Assembly (NCBI GenBank): GCA_023333565.1
Contig: JAJKFH010002438.1
Coordinates: 806,001 to 870,000, forward strand
Direction of reading: 5' to 3'
DNA from: Puffinus mauretanicus
Lineage: Eukaryota > Chordata > Aves > Procellariiformes > Procellariidae
DNA: 64,000 nt
The notes under the pieces are model-generated. The model did not search any database. It was given only the letters and a program-made list of their open reading frames with translations, and had not been told where the DNA came from. The position numbers were made by a program, and so were the translations under genes. This document shows, one piece after another, positions 39,592-51,530 of this stretch (the first letter of the stretch is position 1; every line of letters starts with the position of its first letter).

Positions 39592-40160
39592 CGGAGGAAG
39601 AAGAAGTAAGCGTAGCCCTGCATGACGGTGTGCGAGTGGCAGGAGAAGTAGCCGAGGCCGGTGAGGTTGAGGCGGGAGCCGGCGGGCACCTCCAGCATGC
39701 TGCCCCACGCCTGGTCGCACAGCAGCTCGATCTCGGCCGAATAAAAGAGCCCCCCCGCTCCCTGCTGGGGGCCGGCGGGGGGACCCCTCTGCCAGGGCAG
39801 GTAGTTGTAAGCGCCGTAGGGGTCGGGGTGCAGCGCCAGCACCCGCGCGTAGACGATGATCGCCGCCAGCTCGGCTCGGCAGCCCTCGCTGAGCGGTCGC
39901 CACTCGGCCGGCAGCTGGCAGCCCCCCCCGGCGCCCGCCCGCCCCCCCAGCCCCAGCCCCAGCACCAGCAGCGGCAGCAGCCGCGACGGAGGCGGCATCG
40001 CGGGCGGCTCCGCGGCCGGGCCGGGGACGGGCAGGCAGGGCAGGGGGGTCAGGGGGGTTGGAGGCGGTGGGAGGGGGGGCGGGACGGCCCGGAGCCGCTG
40101 CGGGCTGCCCCGGAGGCCGCGGGGGACGGGGGGGCTGGGTGGAGGTGCAAAAGGGCCGGG
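39430..40160 (-). promoter_or_regulatory. CCDC3: CpG-rich, TATA-less promoter region of CCDC3
   Basis: G+C-rich sequence dense in CpG covers exon 1 and the first ~160 bp upstream of the start codon. A GC box (GGGGCGGG on the plus strand) lies at 40076-40083, about 80 bp upstream of the ATG. No TATA box is visible within 150 bp. CpG-island promoters without TATA usually start transcription at several nearby positions, so no single start site is proposed. The upstream edge merges into the purine-rich minisatellite. Confidence 0.7.
39592..39998 (-). CDS. CCDC3: CCDC3 (favine) coding exon 1, residues 1-135 plus 2 nt
   Basis: First coding exon of coiled-coil domain-containing protein 3, a secreted glycoprotein known in mammals from endothelial cells and adipocytes and linked to lipid storage and TNF/NF-kB signalling. 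Seen: a start codon at 39998-39996 with G at -3, then a leucine-rich hydrophobic stretch (residues 7-19) and small residues to about 26, typical of a signal peptide. The mature part begins near C27 and has the family motif QLPAEWRPLSEGCRAEL (28-44), then LFYSAE (84-89), CDQAWGSMLEVPAGSRLNLT (94-113) and GYFSCHSHTV (116-125). N111-L-T is an N-glycosylation sequon. The exon ends in codon 136 at a consensus donor (CCG|GTGAGT). The frame stays open upstream, but the signal peptide fixes this start. A Gly/Pro/Gln-rich loop at about 71-83 seems longer than I recall in the human protein. Identification is by remembered family sequence; confidence is high. Confidence 0.96.
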
Positions 40161-40610
40161 GTGGGGAAGGCAGGGAGGCAGCGAGGAGGAGATGCGAAGG
40201 GGCAGGGAAGAGAAAGGGCGGGGGTGCAAAGGGGCGGGGGGGGGGGGGAAGTGGAGGGTGCCAGGAGGCAGATACCCAAAAGGTTGAGATCCAAACAGGC
40301 AGGGGTGCAAAAGGGCAAAGATGCAAAAGGTCGAGGGGCAGAGGGGCAGGGGATGCGCAGGGGCAGAGATGCGAGGAGCAGAGATGCAAAGGGGAGGGAT
40401 GGGAAAAGGCAGAGATGCGAACGGGGGCAGAGAGGCGAAGGGGAGGGATGTAAATGAGAGAGGTGCAAAGGGGGAGGTGAAAAGGGAGGGATACAAAGGG
40501 GAGGGATGCAAAGGCAGAGTTGCAAAAAGGAGGAATGCAAAGGGAAGAGGGGGACAGGACAGACACTGAAAAGAGGCAAGATGTAACAGAGCAGAGATGC
40601 GAAGGGCAAG
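40140..40610. repeat. Degenerate purine-rich minisatellite upstream of CCDC3
   Basis: Some 470 bp in which the plus strand is nearly all A and G, built from imperfect ~11-16-bp units around the core GATGCAAAGGG/GGGAGGG. Clear units include those near 40319, 40377, 40386, 40445 and 40502. A run of 13 G lies at 40236-40248. The complementary strand is pyrimidine-rich, so stop codons are rare on both strands, which explains the several 350-590-codon open frames spanning this block. It starts about 140 bp upstream of the CCDC3 start codon. Confidence 0.85.
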
Positions 40611-41329
40611 AACACCCCGGGGTGGGGGCAGCTGCTGCCAGGCACCCCCTGGCCCTGGGGTGGGCACTGGCGGCACCCAGGGCTTTGGGAGGTGAAGGGG
40701 TGGCTCGTAGGGCGCTGGAAGTGCGAGGGTCCCAGTGGAGCAGCGGGCTGTGCACAGCTCCTGCTGGGAAAGAAAAGCCTGGGAAACCGAAGATGTGTGG
40801 GGCAGGAAAGTTTGTAGCCCTGGTCACCCACTTGTCCCACTTCAGATGAAGATGGAGAAAAACTTGCAAGTGGAGGAGAGCAGCTCTTCCTAGCAGCCTG
40901 CAACCGTTTTTCAAAATGCATCTGGTGAGCAAGGTAAAAATAAAAAGCCAGCTCTCGATATATTTTCGCTTCCCACCGTTTCCTCCTAGAACTGGTTGAG
41001 GCAGCTTTGGGCTTCTCCAGCTTTTTGGCAGATGGCTCAGGGACTGACCGTCTCCCCGCGTACGAACTGCTGTGGAGCTTCTCCCGAGGATCCCCGGGGG
41101 CCCCCCACCACTTGCAGCCCAAAATAGCCTCTTTCTATTTCAGTATTCTCCTTTTCCCACATCTGATCTCACTGGGGATAATAGAGTCAGGAATGGGCAT
41201 GGGATGCTTAAAAACTTCTGTTAGAATATGAATATCATGGAGACATGGTCCCAGTTAAATGTCTCCCTAGCTGTGATGGTTACTGAAAGTTTTGACAGCA
41301 TGTGCTGGCTGGTTCCTTTAATCTCATCT

Positions 41330-41349
41330 TCTGTCTGTCTGTCTGTCTC
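41330..41349. repeat. (TCTG)n microsatellite
   Basis: Nearly five perfect TCTG units. Confidence 0.85.
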
Positions 41350-42268
41350 CATCTGCCTCTCCAGTCCTCTACAAGGACTAGGAGCTCTTGGGAGCAGAGG
41401 GTGCCTTTTTGTTCCATGTTCGTGCTGTGCCCGGTAAAGGGGGGTCCTCGTGCATGACTGGTGTTCAAAATAATGTGCAAAATAATGAATCATCAGTTAA
41501 ATAATGCTGAGCCAAGTTCATGACAGTGAGACAAGACTTCTTCTGTGACAAGTGTCTCCCTCTGGAATAGTTTCATCAGACTCAGCTGTGTGCAGAAAAT
41601 GGACTGAAGACATTAACAAAGGTAATATTCATATTTCATGATGGCATGGTCCCACAATATATTTCAGCATAGCTTTACGCAAGAACAGCAAAGTTGGTTC
41701 TTGCTAGAACAGAAACAGGCTTTGATTTTTTTTCCTAACAAAAACTCCAGAATGACAGATAGAGCTTTTCTAACTTTTTTTAATTATCTATTTCTTGAAG
41801 ATCAACAAATTGCTTCACAATTTTCAGGGAAAAAAGCTTAAAGGACAATCCTGAAAAGAATTTTTTGAAGAAAATATCCTCAGGAAATTAGGAAATCCCA
41901 ACAGACCAACAAGCTCAATATTTTTTCAGTGTTAACTATCAGGAAAAATTGCTTTTGCTTTGGAAACTAAAGGGAATAAACTGCAGTAGAGAAGATTTCA
42001 GAGCCTCGTTCAGTAGTTTTTAGATAGATAAATAAGAACTAAGGAGGAAAACAAAGAATTGAGGCTGTTGTTGACTTCAGACAAGGTTGGGGCAGTCCTG
42101 GAGGCATTTTGTGCAATCCAGTGTACATGGAGGCCTTGATACGAACCTCATAGATAGGTTTCTGTTGAGAAACAGTACTTCAAGACATAGGTGAAGACAT
42201 GGGAGTCATGTGAAGAAAGAGAGAAGTGCTGCAAGTGACGGGAGACATGTTCAGCCCATCCAAGGTGG

Positions 42269-42300
42269 TCTCTCCATGTCTCTCCATGGTATCTCCATGG
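42269..42300. repeat. 10-bp tandem repeat, tctctccatg
   Basis: Two perfect units (42269-42288) followed by a variant unit, gtatctccatgg. Confidence 0.75.
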
Positions 42301-45300
42301 TGTCTAGCAACAGAGCCTGGTGGTTTCAGCAACATGAATCTCGTGTTGGGTGTGGGCAGCAACATACAGGTCTGTTATTACTCCAGCACTGCTGCTGAGG
42401 AGGTAGAGCCCCAAGAAGCTGATGAGACGTTTGTAACCATAGGTTGGTTGGTTTTGTCCTGGGAACCAAATTCTTAGCTTGTGTGAAACGCAATTGCTAT
42501 TTCTTCTGTGTATACATATGAGATTGATATCTTCTGGGTAGAAGAGCCTCATATTTAAGCTTCATCTCTGTTTACTGTGTGTTGCAAGTGAGTCATGGTC
42601 AACTGTCCTCAAACCACTTTGGAAATATCTAATCTAAGCTGTGATCTGTTCTGCTATTCCTCACATTTCAGTTAGCCACCACGTAGCAGCTGGCAAGGAG
42701 GACAGGGTCAGAAAGGGAGGGACATGGACAGCTCAGACCCAAAATACGGATGTGTCCTTCCTTAATGCTACTGTTAATAGTCTAAACAAAACTGCTTATA
42801 TTTGGCCAGAGTGTTTGAATCAGTGAGCCATCTCAGAAAACACAACAGCATTTGCTGGCGTATGCTGGCTCTGGCTGATGCTCTCCAACTCTCTTTTTGG
42901 TGGTGATTACCAGAGTGTGGAAGCAAGTAATTAATGTTCTTTGGAATTTCTCTATCATCCTGCAGAGTGGTTGTGTTGGTGTTTTGAGGATACTGCAGGA
43001 GTCCATGGAGCTGTCTTCAGAGCTGAATGAGCTGAAAGGAGGTCTTGGCCATAACTCTGGAGCAGACGCAGTAGGTATCCAAGTCTGCTCATAAAAATAA
43101 AAATGCCTCTCACTTGAAAGTGCCCGATTTCCTTGTTCTCTTCCATTTATGTTTGCTGGTGCTGTGCCTGGTGTCGTTGTAGGGGCTCGGGGTGGCTCAT
43201 CTTCTCCTGTGCTCTCTGTGAGACGTCCCCAGCTGAGACTTCTCACTGTTAGGAGGGTCTCCAGAGATTCATCAGTGCGTAACCTTTCCCTCCCATCTCG
43301 ACAAGCTGGTCCCTTGGGCTATTTGCTGTTTGAGTTCATTAGCAACTTTCAGATCAGTATTTTAGTAAAGAATTAGAACAGTCTCTAACCATGAATAACG
43401 CGATTTTGCTCTTAAATTTCTCTCCACAGAAGCACCGTCAATTTTCTTCTCTCTTCCTTCATTTCCAAGGTAGTGAAAAGTAGCATCTGAATCCGTTCCA
43501 GGAGTCCTTTCTCTTCCAGCTCTGGATAACAAGGAATTAGTGACACGAAGTAAGGATTTAGAAACCCTCCCTGGAGATCACATCCTTCAGATCTGTGTTT
43601 GCTGTTTCTCTGCAGGGATCCACCGGCTGATCTGAGACGTTCTTCAGCGCAGCGTGAATACTTTTGTGCTGTGAATTGAACGTAGGTCTGACGAGTGCTG
43701 TAGCCAAAACCAGCTAATCGGAGGAGCATCAATAAAGCCAATTACCGCTCAGGCTGTGCTTTCAGCCACTCATGCATGTGCCACAGTTATTCATTCACTT
43801 CCTCCGCTTAGATGGTCTTGTAGACTTTGAGACAGGCTTGTGTTTTCCCAGGCAGGAGCTCTTCCTTTTCTTCCACACATCTTTACAGATATTTAAACCA
43901 AAGGTTTCTCCCTCCAGGCTGTGTCTTTTTTTTTTGCTGTTTCTGTGGCGATGCGGGTGATTTAAGCCTTTTAATAAAACATAGCTCTGCTCTGTCTCTC
44001 TCTTTGCCTTTAAAGTATTGACAGAGTTGAGTGTTAGTCCAGGTATCAAACAAGAGAGCACGGTGCTCGGAGTCTGGCTGCCTTTCTGATGGGTGTAGGT
44101 GATCTGAAACCTCAGCCCAGCTGTCTTTTATTTATATATCCGCAGTGATTCCTTTGTAGTCCAGGGTACAAAATATCAAACCCAGATTTCTTTCTCCCTG
44201 CCCACCCCTCTTTAAACTGGGCAACCTACAAAGATGAATATTTGGCTGTGTTAGTGTCCCCACAGGAAGAGATGTTTTCGTTACCTTCTTTTCTCTATGC
44301 TTCTCTAATCTGAGTAATCCTTCTCATAGTTTGACATTTGGTCCATCAAATTTAACTATTTTTGTACCAATGTCTGGCCTGGTTGATTCCTATTTAAAAA
44401 AAAACATATTCCCTGGCCAAAGTTCCCTGTAGTTCTTTACGTTTCTTTCTTTTGAAGAGTAATCACGACCATGAAGAAACAGGATCTGTCTTTGGGGATC
44501 AGCCGGGAATACACTGCTGTCTCAAAGAGTTTGCAAAGATTTACTTTATGCCAGCAGTAAAAAGACTCTCTGTAATACCACTTAGAATTTGAATGGAAAA
44601 ATGAGTAGAAGGATCAAAGAGTTGGTACGGATGGAGATCTTTGCCTACACCTTCATTGCATCTTTCTGCCCTTTCTTGGCCCCTTTGGCCTTTACCCTTC
44701 TCCACTGTCCATCTTCCCCATCCTGCCCTGACTGTGCCCACAGGGTCCTGCTCTCCTTTCCCTCTGCCCCAATCTGTGACAAATCTCATCAATTTAAATG
44801 CAGTTTCCTTTGGATATGGACCTCTGCCCTGTTAGGTGTGCCCTCCTACCCAAACTCCTGTCTCAGCCTGGCACCCTAACATCTGGGGACATCTGGCCCT
44901 CATCTCAGACCCATCGTGGTTGAAGGGGAACTGTTACTCTCATTCCAAGTGACCCTTTCTCCTTTTTCAATCACTGGCACTATCACCTCCCCTTATCCAT
45001 CACTTGGGCTTACAACCTGGATGTCATCCTCACCTTAGACTTCCCTCTCTATTCTCAAGGTTGTGTAGACACTTTCCCCATAGCTTCTCTCAGACACAGC
45101 CTTTCCTACCATTTACACAACCAAGATGCTGTGCAGGCTCTTTCCCCTCATGTTTTGAGTCCTGCAGCATCTTTTCCTGGGCAGACCCAGCCTTGGCCCG
45201 CCACTCTTCACCCAACTTGTTGCTACTCACACTGTTTTTCTAGCCCATCACTACTGTCCACGTTCACCACCCATCTTTTCCCTGGGCTCCCTTGGCTACC

Positions 45301-45694
45301 CGCATCCACCCCTTGCTTCATGCCAGGCTCTTACAGAAGAGCTCTGAGGCAAAGACCTCCTCGGCTCTGCGTTTCTGCAGCATCTGGTTCGTGAGCCATG
45401 ACTGCAGGTCCAAGAATAAGAATAGCAACAACGTGCAAGCTGATTCCAGCCCAAGTCAGTGGAGGCCAGAAGCTGCCGCGCTTAGAAGTCTGTTCATAAA
45501 TCAATGTGAAATGTGCTGTCTGAGCATAGCTCCCAGTAGACACACATCTGCATAACACATACCACTGACACAACTGGCGATGGGAAAAATATCTAAACAT
45601 ATCATTCCCACAGCTGTGGAGGAATGAATAAAGATGTCTAATTCTCCTGTCCCTGGGGTGAACCCTGGTCCAGGTAAATGCACTTCCTATAAAT

Positions 45695-46075
45695 CAGAGG
45701 TTTTAAAGGCAGAGGGACCATTAAGAAAGTCTAATCTGACCACACTGGCTAGAAGATGTCACCCAGCGACTCCTGTGTCAAGATCATAACAGAATTTAAA
45801 AGAAGAAAGCAGAAGAAAGACATCCAACCCTCACTTTAAAATCTCAGGTGGTGGAGAAGCAAGCTCATCCCTTGGTGAGTTGTTCCAATGCTAAAATCTT
45901 GTGCTTTTTCCCATTCTAGATTTGTCTAGTTTCAGCTTCCAGCCATGGGACCATGTTGTGCTGTTGTCTGCTACTTGAAAAAAAAACCCCTCTTATTAGA
46001 AATCCTCATCCAGTTTTGGCACTTACAATCCACTAATCAAGCACTCCCTCAAATAAATTGAATACAAACAGTTTA
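45695..46075 (-). mobile_element. Old CR1 LINE 3' relic
   Basis: The plus strand shows, in order, the reverse-complement hallmarks of ancient amniote CR1 3' regions: agggaccattaagaaagtct, a segment ending tcacccagcgactcctg, gacatccaaccctcactttaaa, tggtggagaagcaagctcatcccttggtgagttgttccaat, tttgtctagtttcagcttccagccatggg and atcaagcactccctcaaataaa. The order and spacing match the family but substitutions are many, so it is an old insertion. No coding capacity remains. Confidence 0.85.
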
Positions 46076-48073
46076 TTTTACTCAATGGAAGGATGACCGG
46101 ACTATCAGTCATTATAGCTTGATTGCCCCAGATTTTCAATATCCTTTTCTCCTGCAGAGACCAGGTCTAGAGACTGGTCTCCAAATTGCCAGGAAGAGGG
46201 TAGCACCACCACTCCTAGTTGGTTTCCTGCTTGTTCATCCAAGAATTACTTTTATTCTGCTAGCCAGCATTACACAAGTGTGGAGCAATTTTCATCGGTC
46301 ACTCCTGAAGAAAAATTGTATTTGCAAAGTACAGTTTGCATTTCAATCCTAGCTCAGTCAAGTGAAGGCAACTCTGGCCTGGTTTTGGGCCAGAGCAATG
46401 ATCCCTCCTGCACCCAGTCACTCACACTGGGTCTCTTAACTGCAGGATCACAGGGTAGTGATGAAGAAAGTGATGCTGTACGTATCTGAGGCCTAATGCA
46501 GCAGTGATATTGTAGGACTTTGGCTTCTTGTCTGGAAAGAAAAAGATGGAGATATTTTGCCTTTGCTTTCATAGCTCAAGTTTTCTGGATTTATATCCTG
46601 TCCCTCCGTATGTTTTCAAAGAGTTGAATCTGTTTTAATTTTTGAATCACAGCTGGAGGTAACATGTTTGACACTGTCTTTTTCTAAAGAGAATTTAGTG
46701 CTTCTAAATAGTACCAGATTGCCAGGGCTGACTTCTCTCTGTGTCCCTGGCAGAGAAGCAGCAGAACAAACCTGAGCTGGGGAAGAGGTTGCCTTTCAAA
46801 AGGGCCAAGACGCTCCCAAACCAAAGCCCGCTCTGTCTTTGCTGAGTGCAGAGATGATGTGCAGGTAGACCCAGCACAGGCAGGTCATCAGAGACAACAT
46901 CTCTCCCTGTGGAGCCTTCCAGTCTGCAGGAACCACCTTACCTTTCCTTCATCACTCAGAAACCAGCAAACTGACCCAGATGCAGTGTTCACAGAGCAGT
47001 TGACATGAAAGCACATCCCCCCTGCCATTGTGCAGGAGGTTTATTTGGATTTTAGAAATTGCCCTCAGCAAAGGATAAAAAACCTACACTTAACCCTGTG
47101 AGTTAACCCAAGCTTGTCGCCAAGGTAGTGAAATGGGCTCTGATCTAGCTCCCCCACCAGAGATTGCTTCCTCCCCTCACGGCAATCAGTCGTCTCGTCG
47201 CTGAGCAAAACTGTCCTCCTGACTCAGGGGAATTTCTTCCCCCAGGAGCTGGGTTAGCAATGCCACCGACACCCATGGGGATCCACTCGGATGCCGGCGA
47301 TGAAGGCCAAGCTGCTGATGGTGTTGGTCATCTAGTCCTGCTCCCGACCTCTTTGACAATGCGATGCTCCCACCATTGGCATTAACAAGGAGGAAACACC
47401 TCTACTTTTGAACCCGCCTTGGCTAAGTGAAATGCATCCATGCAACTTGCTGATAACCCATTGGGAGAGGCTGACTGTTATGCTGCGCAGTAGATCGGTG
47501 CATTTGCACGCACAGAGCAGCCAGCACAAGGTCTTATGTCAAGGCCAGGACAGCTGTTCCCTGGCCACCACTTCAAGGGTTGATGACACACATGTATAAG
47601 GCAGGTGGTGTTGGAGCCAGTGAAGGCTACAAAATCCAGCAGCAGCCTAAGCAAATGATTTGCTGGATTATATTGCCTGTCAGCAAAGCTGCCTGGCTCC
47701 TCCTTGCACTGCATTAACTGTCCAGGCTGAAATACTACATTTCTATGTTTATCTTGGGTAGATTTATGTGGAAAATGTTTCAATGGTCTCTTCACCAGGG
47801 AAGGCTAGAGGCCAATGTCTTGTTTTGCTTCTGTTGAAGACTGTGTTCCTATGAATACAGGCAAGACCTTCATATCTGGCTGAAAGGTGGGGATGGAGAA
47901 GATGATTGACTGGAAGGATAAGATTTGGGGACCAAAAAGCCAAGCCTGGTAGGTCACATAGGTACCAGCTTCTTACTACATAAAGGGATTGTGAATTCAC
48001 TTCCATTAATGCGTTTGTGGCACTCAGATAACGTGGAGACAAGCATCACAGGAAAGTCCATATAGGTGTTAAT

Positions 48074-48101
48074 AGTTCTGCCTCTCAAGTTCTGCCTCTC
48101 A
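48074..48101. repeat. 14-bp perfect tandem duplication
   Basis: AGTTCTGCCTCTCA occurs twice head to tail without mismatch. Confidence 0.9.
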
Positions 48102-49923
48102 AACCCTTAATGATTCAAGGACAGGGGATTTCAGGACGTTTGCACACAGAGCAGTGAAGATAAAACATAACTGCTCTCTAGAAGGGCACAGTCCAAACTG
48201 CCGCTCAGGGCTTACTGCCCTGAACGAAGGCTTAGGAGACAGCAGTCGTTCTGGTGCTACTGAAGATTTACCATTACTCATTTGCATCCGCGTGCATGTA
48301 GCACTTGTTGAGACACCAGGAGAGACCTTCTCTGCTGTTCCCATCTCCAATGCAATAGATAGAGAAGAGCTGCCTTCTGCAGACACCCGGTTAAAAACCC
48401 TGCTGTGCAGAGGCTGGAGCTGGAGCTGGGCACAGGCGCAGCCTGAGGTCTTGCAGGAGTCTGAAACACTTAGGAGGGGCTTTCACAATGTAGACGGCCC
48501 AATGAAATTGTCCTCACTACTTGGAGGGCCATCCCATTCCAGGAGTTACTGGGAATAAGAGTAGAAAGTCACTTGCAGCCCCTCCATCCTCTTGCTGCCA
48601 GTTCACCGCTGAGGTTCAGCTCCGAGCCTTGTCTGCTGCACAGGTGATAACATAACCATAAGGGGAGGGAAAATATCTCTTTCACAGAGATGTATGTTAA
48701 TCTCCAGTTCTGATTAAATATATCCCAGCTGCTAGGAACAGCTGTGAAAGATTTTTTTTCTTTGCCTTTTTCAAGTGAGATGCATTCCTCCTCTTCACCA
48801 TCCCCTCATGAAGGGGGGAAGAAAAGCGCCGGATAAAAGCCTTGCTCCAGGCCAAGAAAAGATCCAAACTGCAGCTTTGCATAAATCTGTCACTTTGATT
48901 CCCCTGAGAACAACTGCAAACTTGAAAAATGACATAGTGAAGCAGGCACAGGTGTTAACTCCTCTTTTTTTAATTGGTAAAAAAAAAACAGGGAGAAAAA
49001 GTTGCTGCGAACAGCCCCCAGAACATGATTTCTTTCGCTCAGCTGTAAGCTTCGTTAGGTTTTTCAGGACTATCTCTGTGTTGATAAAGATCTTATTTCT
49101 AAACCAGAAAGGAAATGGGGAAATTGCCCTGTATCAATATCTGCTGCAAAATCCACATTAACCACCCTTTGCTGCTTCTGCTGTTTTATTCTCTCCCTGG
49201 AACAATTTCTGAGGGGGTTTTGCTCTCTCTCTCACTTTTAAATGCTAATGAATCAAAGATTTGATGGGTTTGGCTCAGGGCTGGGAGGGCAGCCTCTGAG
49301 GAGGCTCAGTGATGTCTTTCACCCCAAGGTCAGCTTTGTATCCTGCATTAAATTTGGCTCTTTTACTTGAAACAAAGAAACACTGTTATTACAAACGCTT
49401 CTCCTCTCCTCAATTCGCGCACTTTCATCCCCAAATGCTTCAGCAACAAGTGGCCAGATTTCGCTCCAGCGAGCGGAGGCGGCCGTTGGGGCCAAGTTCA
49501 TCTTTGCTGGGGCTCAACACGGTGAAGCCCTGGTCGCACCCCAGCAGGGCTGACAGCACCGAGGAAGCCTGGAGGCAGGGGCTGCCCCCAGGGTGGAAGG
49601 AAGGCGAACCACCCGCGTCGGAGCGTGCAGCGGGGTCCCCCACGCCAGCAGGGGTGGCACAGGCACCCCTTGCTCTGCCTGGGGCTCCTCTCGCCCCCAG
49701 CCACCCCACGCAGACCCTGGCTGGCTGCAGCCCAGCTCCAGACCCCTACCTTTGTCCCTTAATCTTTCATGCTCTCATTAAGCAGGAGGGGTTTTCATCA
49801 AGGCTCCATTGTAAAGAAGGAAATTGCTTTTGCCACTGCAGTCCCAAGGGCTGTACATTTCTCAGGCAATTAGACCTTTATCAGGCTCTACGCTGCAGAG
49901 ATAAGGTTTGCTGAATATGTGTT

Positions 49924-49957
49924 GGCTGACACAGGCTGACACAGACTGACACAGATA
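49924..49957. repeat. 10-bp tandem repeat (~3.3 units)
   Basis: Unit GGCTGACACA, with one G-to-A change in the third unit. Confidence 0.9.
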
Positions 49958-50953
49958 TATAGCTTAAATAATGTAAGTTAAATGCTTTGAAGTCCTTTTT
50001 TTCTTCTTTTGTTTGTTTGTTTTAAGCCCTTGCCCAGTTCATTGGTGAAACTATATTTGCAGTAAATGAAGTGAAAATATTTAGGACTGTGTTGGGTACC
50101 ACTAGTCACAGTGTCTAAGCCTGGCAAGCTGCTCTCTCCAGGCGTGATGGACTTGGTGACCACTTCTCTCCTGTGACTGTCTCAGAAGCACAACCTGATG
50201 GGACTGGAGAGCCCACCAGATTGCTCACCGCTTTCTCGCACTGAACCACCCCAGGACTCATGGTGCTGAGCCAGGAGACCCAGCTCTTGCTCTGACACTG
50301 GGTGAGGCTGCCCACACCAGGACAGCTCTAATCCTATTCAGCTATAATCTCAGAGTATATGGAAAATGATTTACCCACCAAGGTGGTTTTGCATTTCAGT
50401 GTTGCACTGCTTGTGTTGGAAGCCAAATTAATAATAAGGTTTGGCCAAGTTCTAAATAGGTTGAAACCTGACTTTTGGCTCAGCTTCTTTCTGACAAAGA
50501 GCAAGATTTCGGCGTCCCCATCAGCAGCTTTGCTTCTGGGGCTGTCGTTCCCATTCCAGCAAACAAGCGATGGGTGGCTTGCCTCCAGATTGAGGATACC
50601 TGTGGGTCTTGTGAGTTGTGGCAGGAGGCTGACGTGGGATTGGGTTTAAATAGGTGAAGAGTCAGAATTCGTGAGGTTTTTGCAGCCTGTGCAACCAATT
50701 CGTAACGACAGAGCTAGCATGAATTCCACCACTGCAGTACATGGCTGTGCCTGGGGACATGCAGAAGTTCAAGCTAATGTACAGCTCTGCCTGTTGCGTG
50801 GCGACTGATGGATCACACTGAATCATACCAAGAGTTGTGCTGGATTGTGCTTGGAGTTTCTCATTTCAATAACCTACCAACCCTCACTGAAATCAACGGG
50901 AGGCTGAAACTGATGTTTTTAATGTGAGTTGAATCTCAACATTATTTGAGATC

Positions 50954-50990
50954 ATCTCTCTTACTTTCTCTCTCTCTTTCTTAATCTCTC
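50954..50990. repeat. CT-rich pyrimidine tract
   Basis: Imperfect CT dinucleotide repeat with TTTC interruptions. Confidence 0.6.
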
Positions 50991-51289
50991 CCTTTACTTT
51001 CAGGAAATTTACTATGGACAAGTGCTATCATACGTAGATATGATGAATATATGATATGATTAATACTCCACAGTTCAGATCTCTGTTAAGGAAAAGATCT
51101 TTTCCTATCCAATATCCAAAAGCGCCAGAAGACAATTCCCTGAGAGGAGTCCTTGGTTCTTAAAACCACTTCCCTCTTGGTTCATCTTTCCTTCATGGCA
51201 TTTGAGCAAATGATGAGTCCTGCATGGATTGGAAACTGCAGAACGTTTTCTGAAAGGCAAAATAAATGCACCAAAAGACAGTAAAACCA

Positions 51290-51530
51290 AGCTGGCCCAG
51301 CACGTAGGGACTTGGACTCAGGACACCAGAGTGTAATTCCCTTTTCTGCCACTGGCTTCCTGTGACACCTTGGGCGAGTCACAGAAGGCCAAATACTTAA
51401 AAATACGAGTCTTAGTCCCATTGTATCCCAGATTCCCATTTTTAAACTAGGGATAACAACCATCCCTAGTGTATCACCCCTACCCCTGGGGTATCACAAT
51501 ACCACAGTAATGGGGACTACATGAATAAAG
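51290..51530 (+). mobile_element. MIR-type SINE relic
   Basis: Carries the tRNA-derived and core segments of amniote MIR elements: 'ttcccttttctgccactgg' then 'cttcctgtgacaccttgggcgagtcac' (51339-51383), followed by 'cccatttttaaactagggataacaa' (51436-51460). The order and spacing match the family pattern (tgccactgacttcctgtgtgaccttgggcaagtcac...cccatctgtaaaatgggga). Non-coding and old. Confidence 0.8.

Noticed and set aside
39157..41122. Very long open frames (about 350-590 codons) on both strands around the CCDC3 promoter
   Set aside because: They run through the purine/pyrimidine-biased minisatellite and CpG island, where stops are rare. Their translations are low-complexity Pro/Leu/Ser or Gly/Arg/Lys strings. 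Only the part matching CCDC3 exon 1 is real.
49309..49914. 201-codon plus-strand open frame
   Set aside because: Covers a GC-rich patch; the translation is Pro/Ala/Gly-rich without any known motif.
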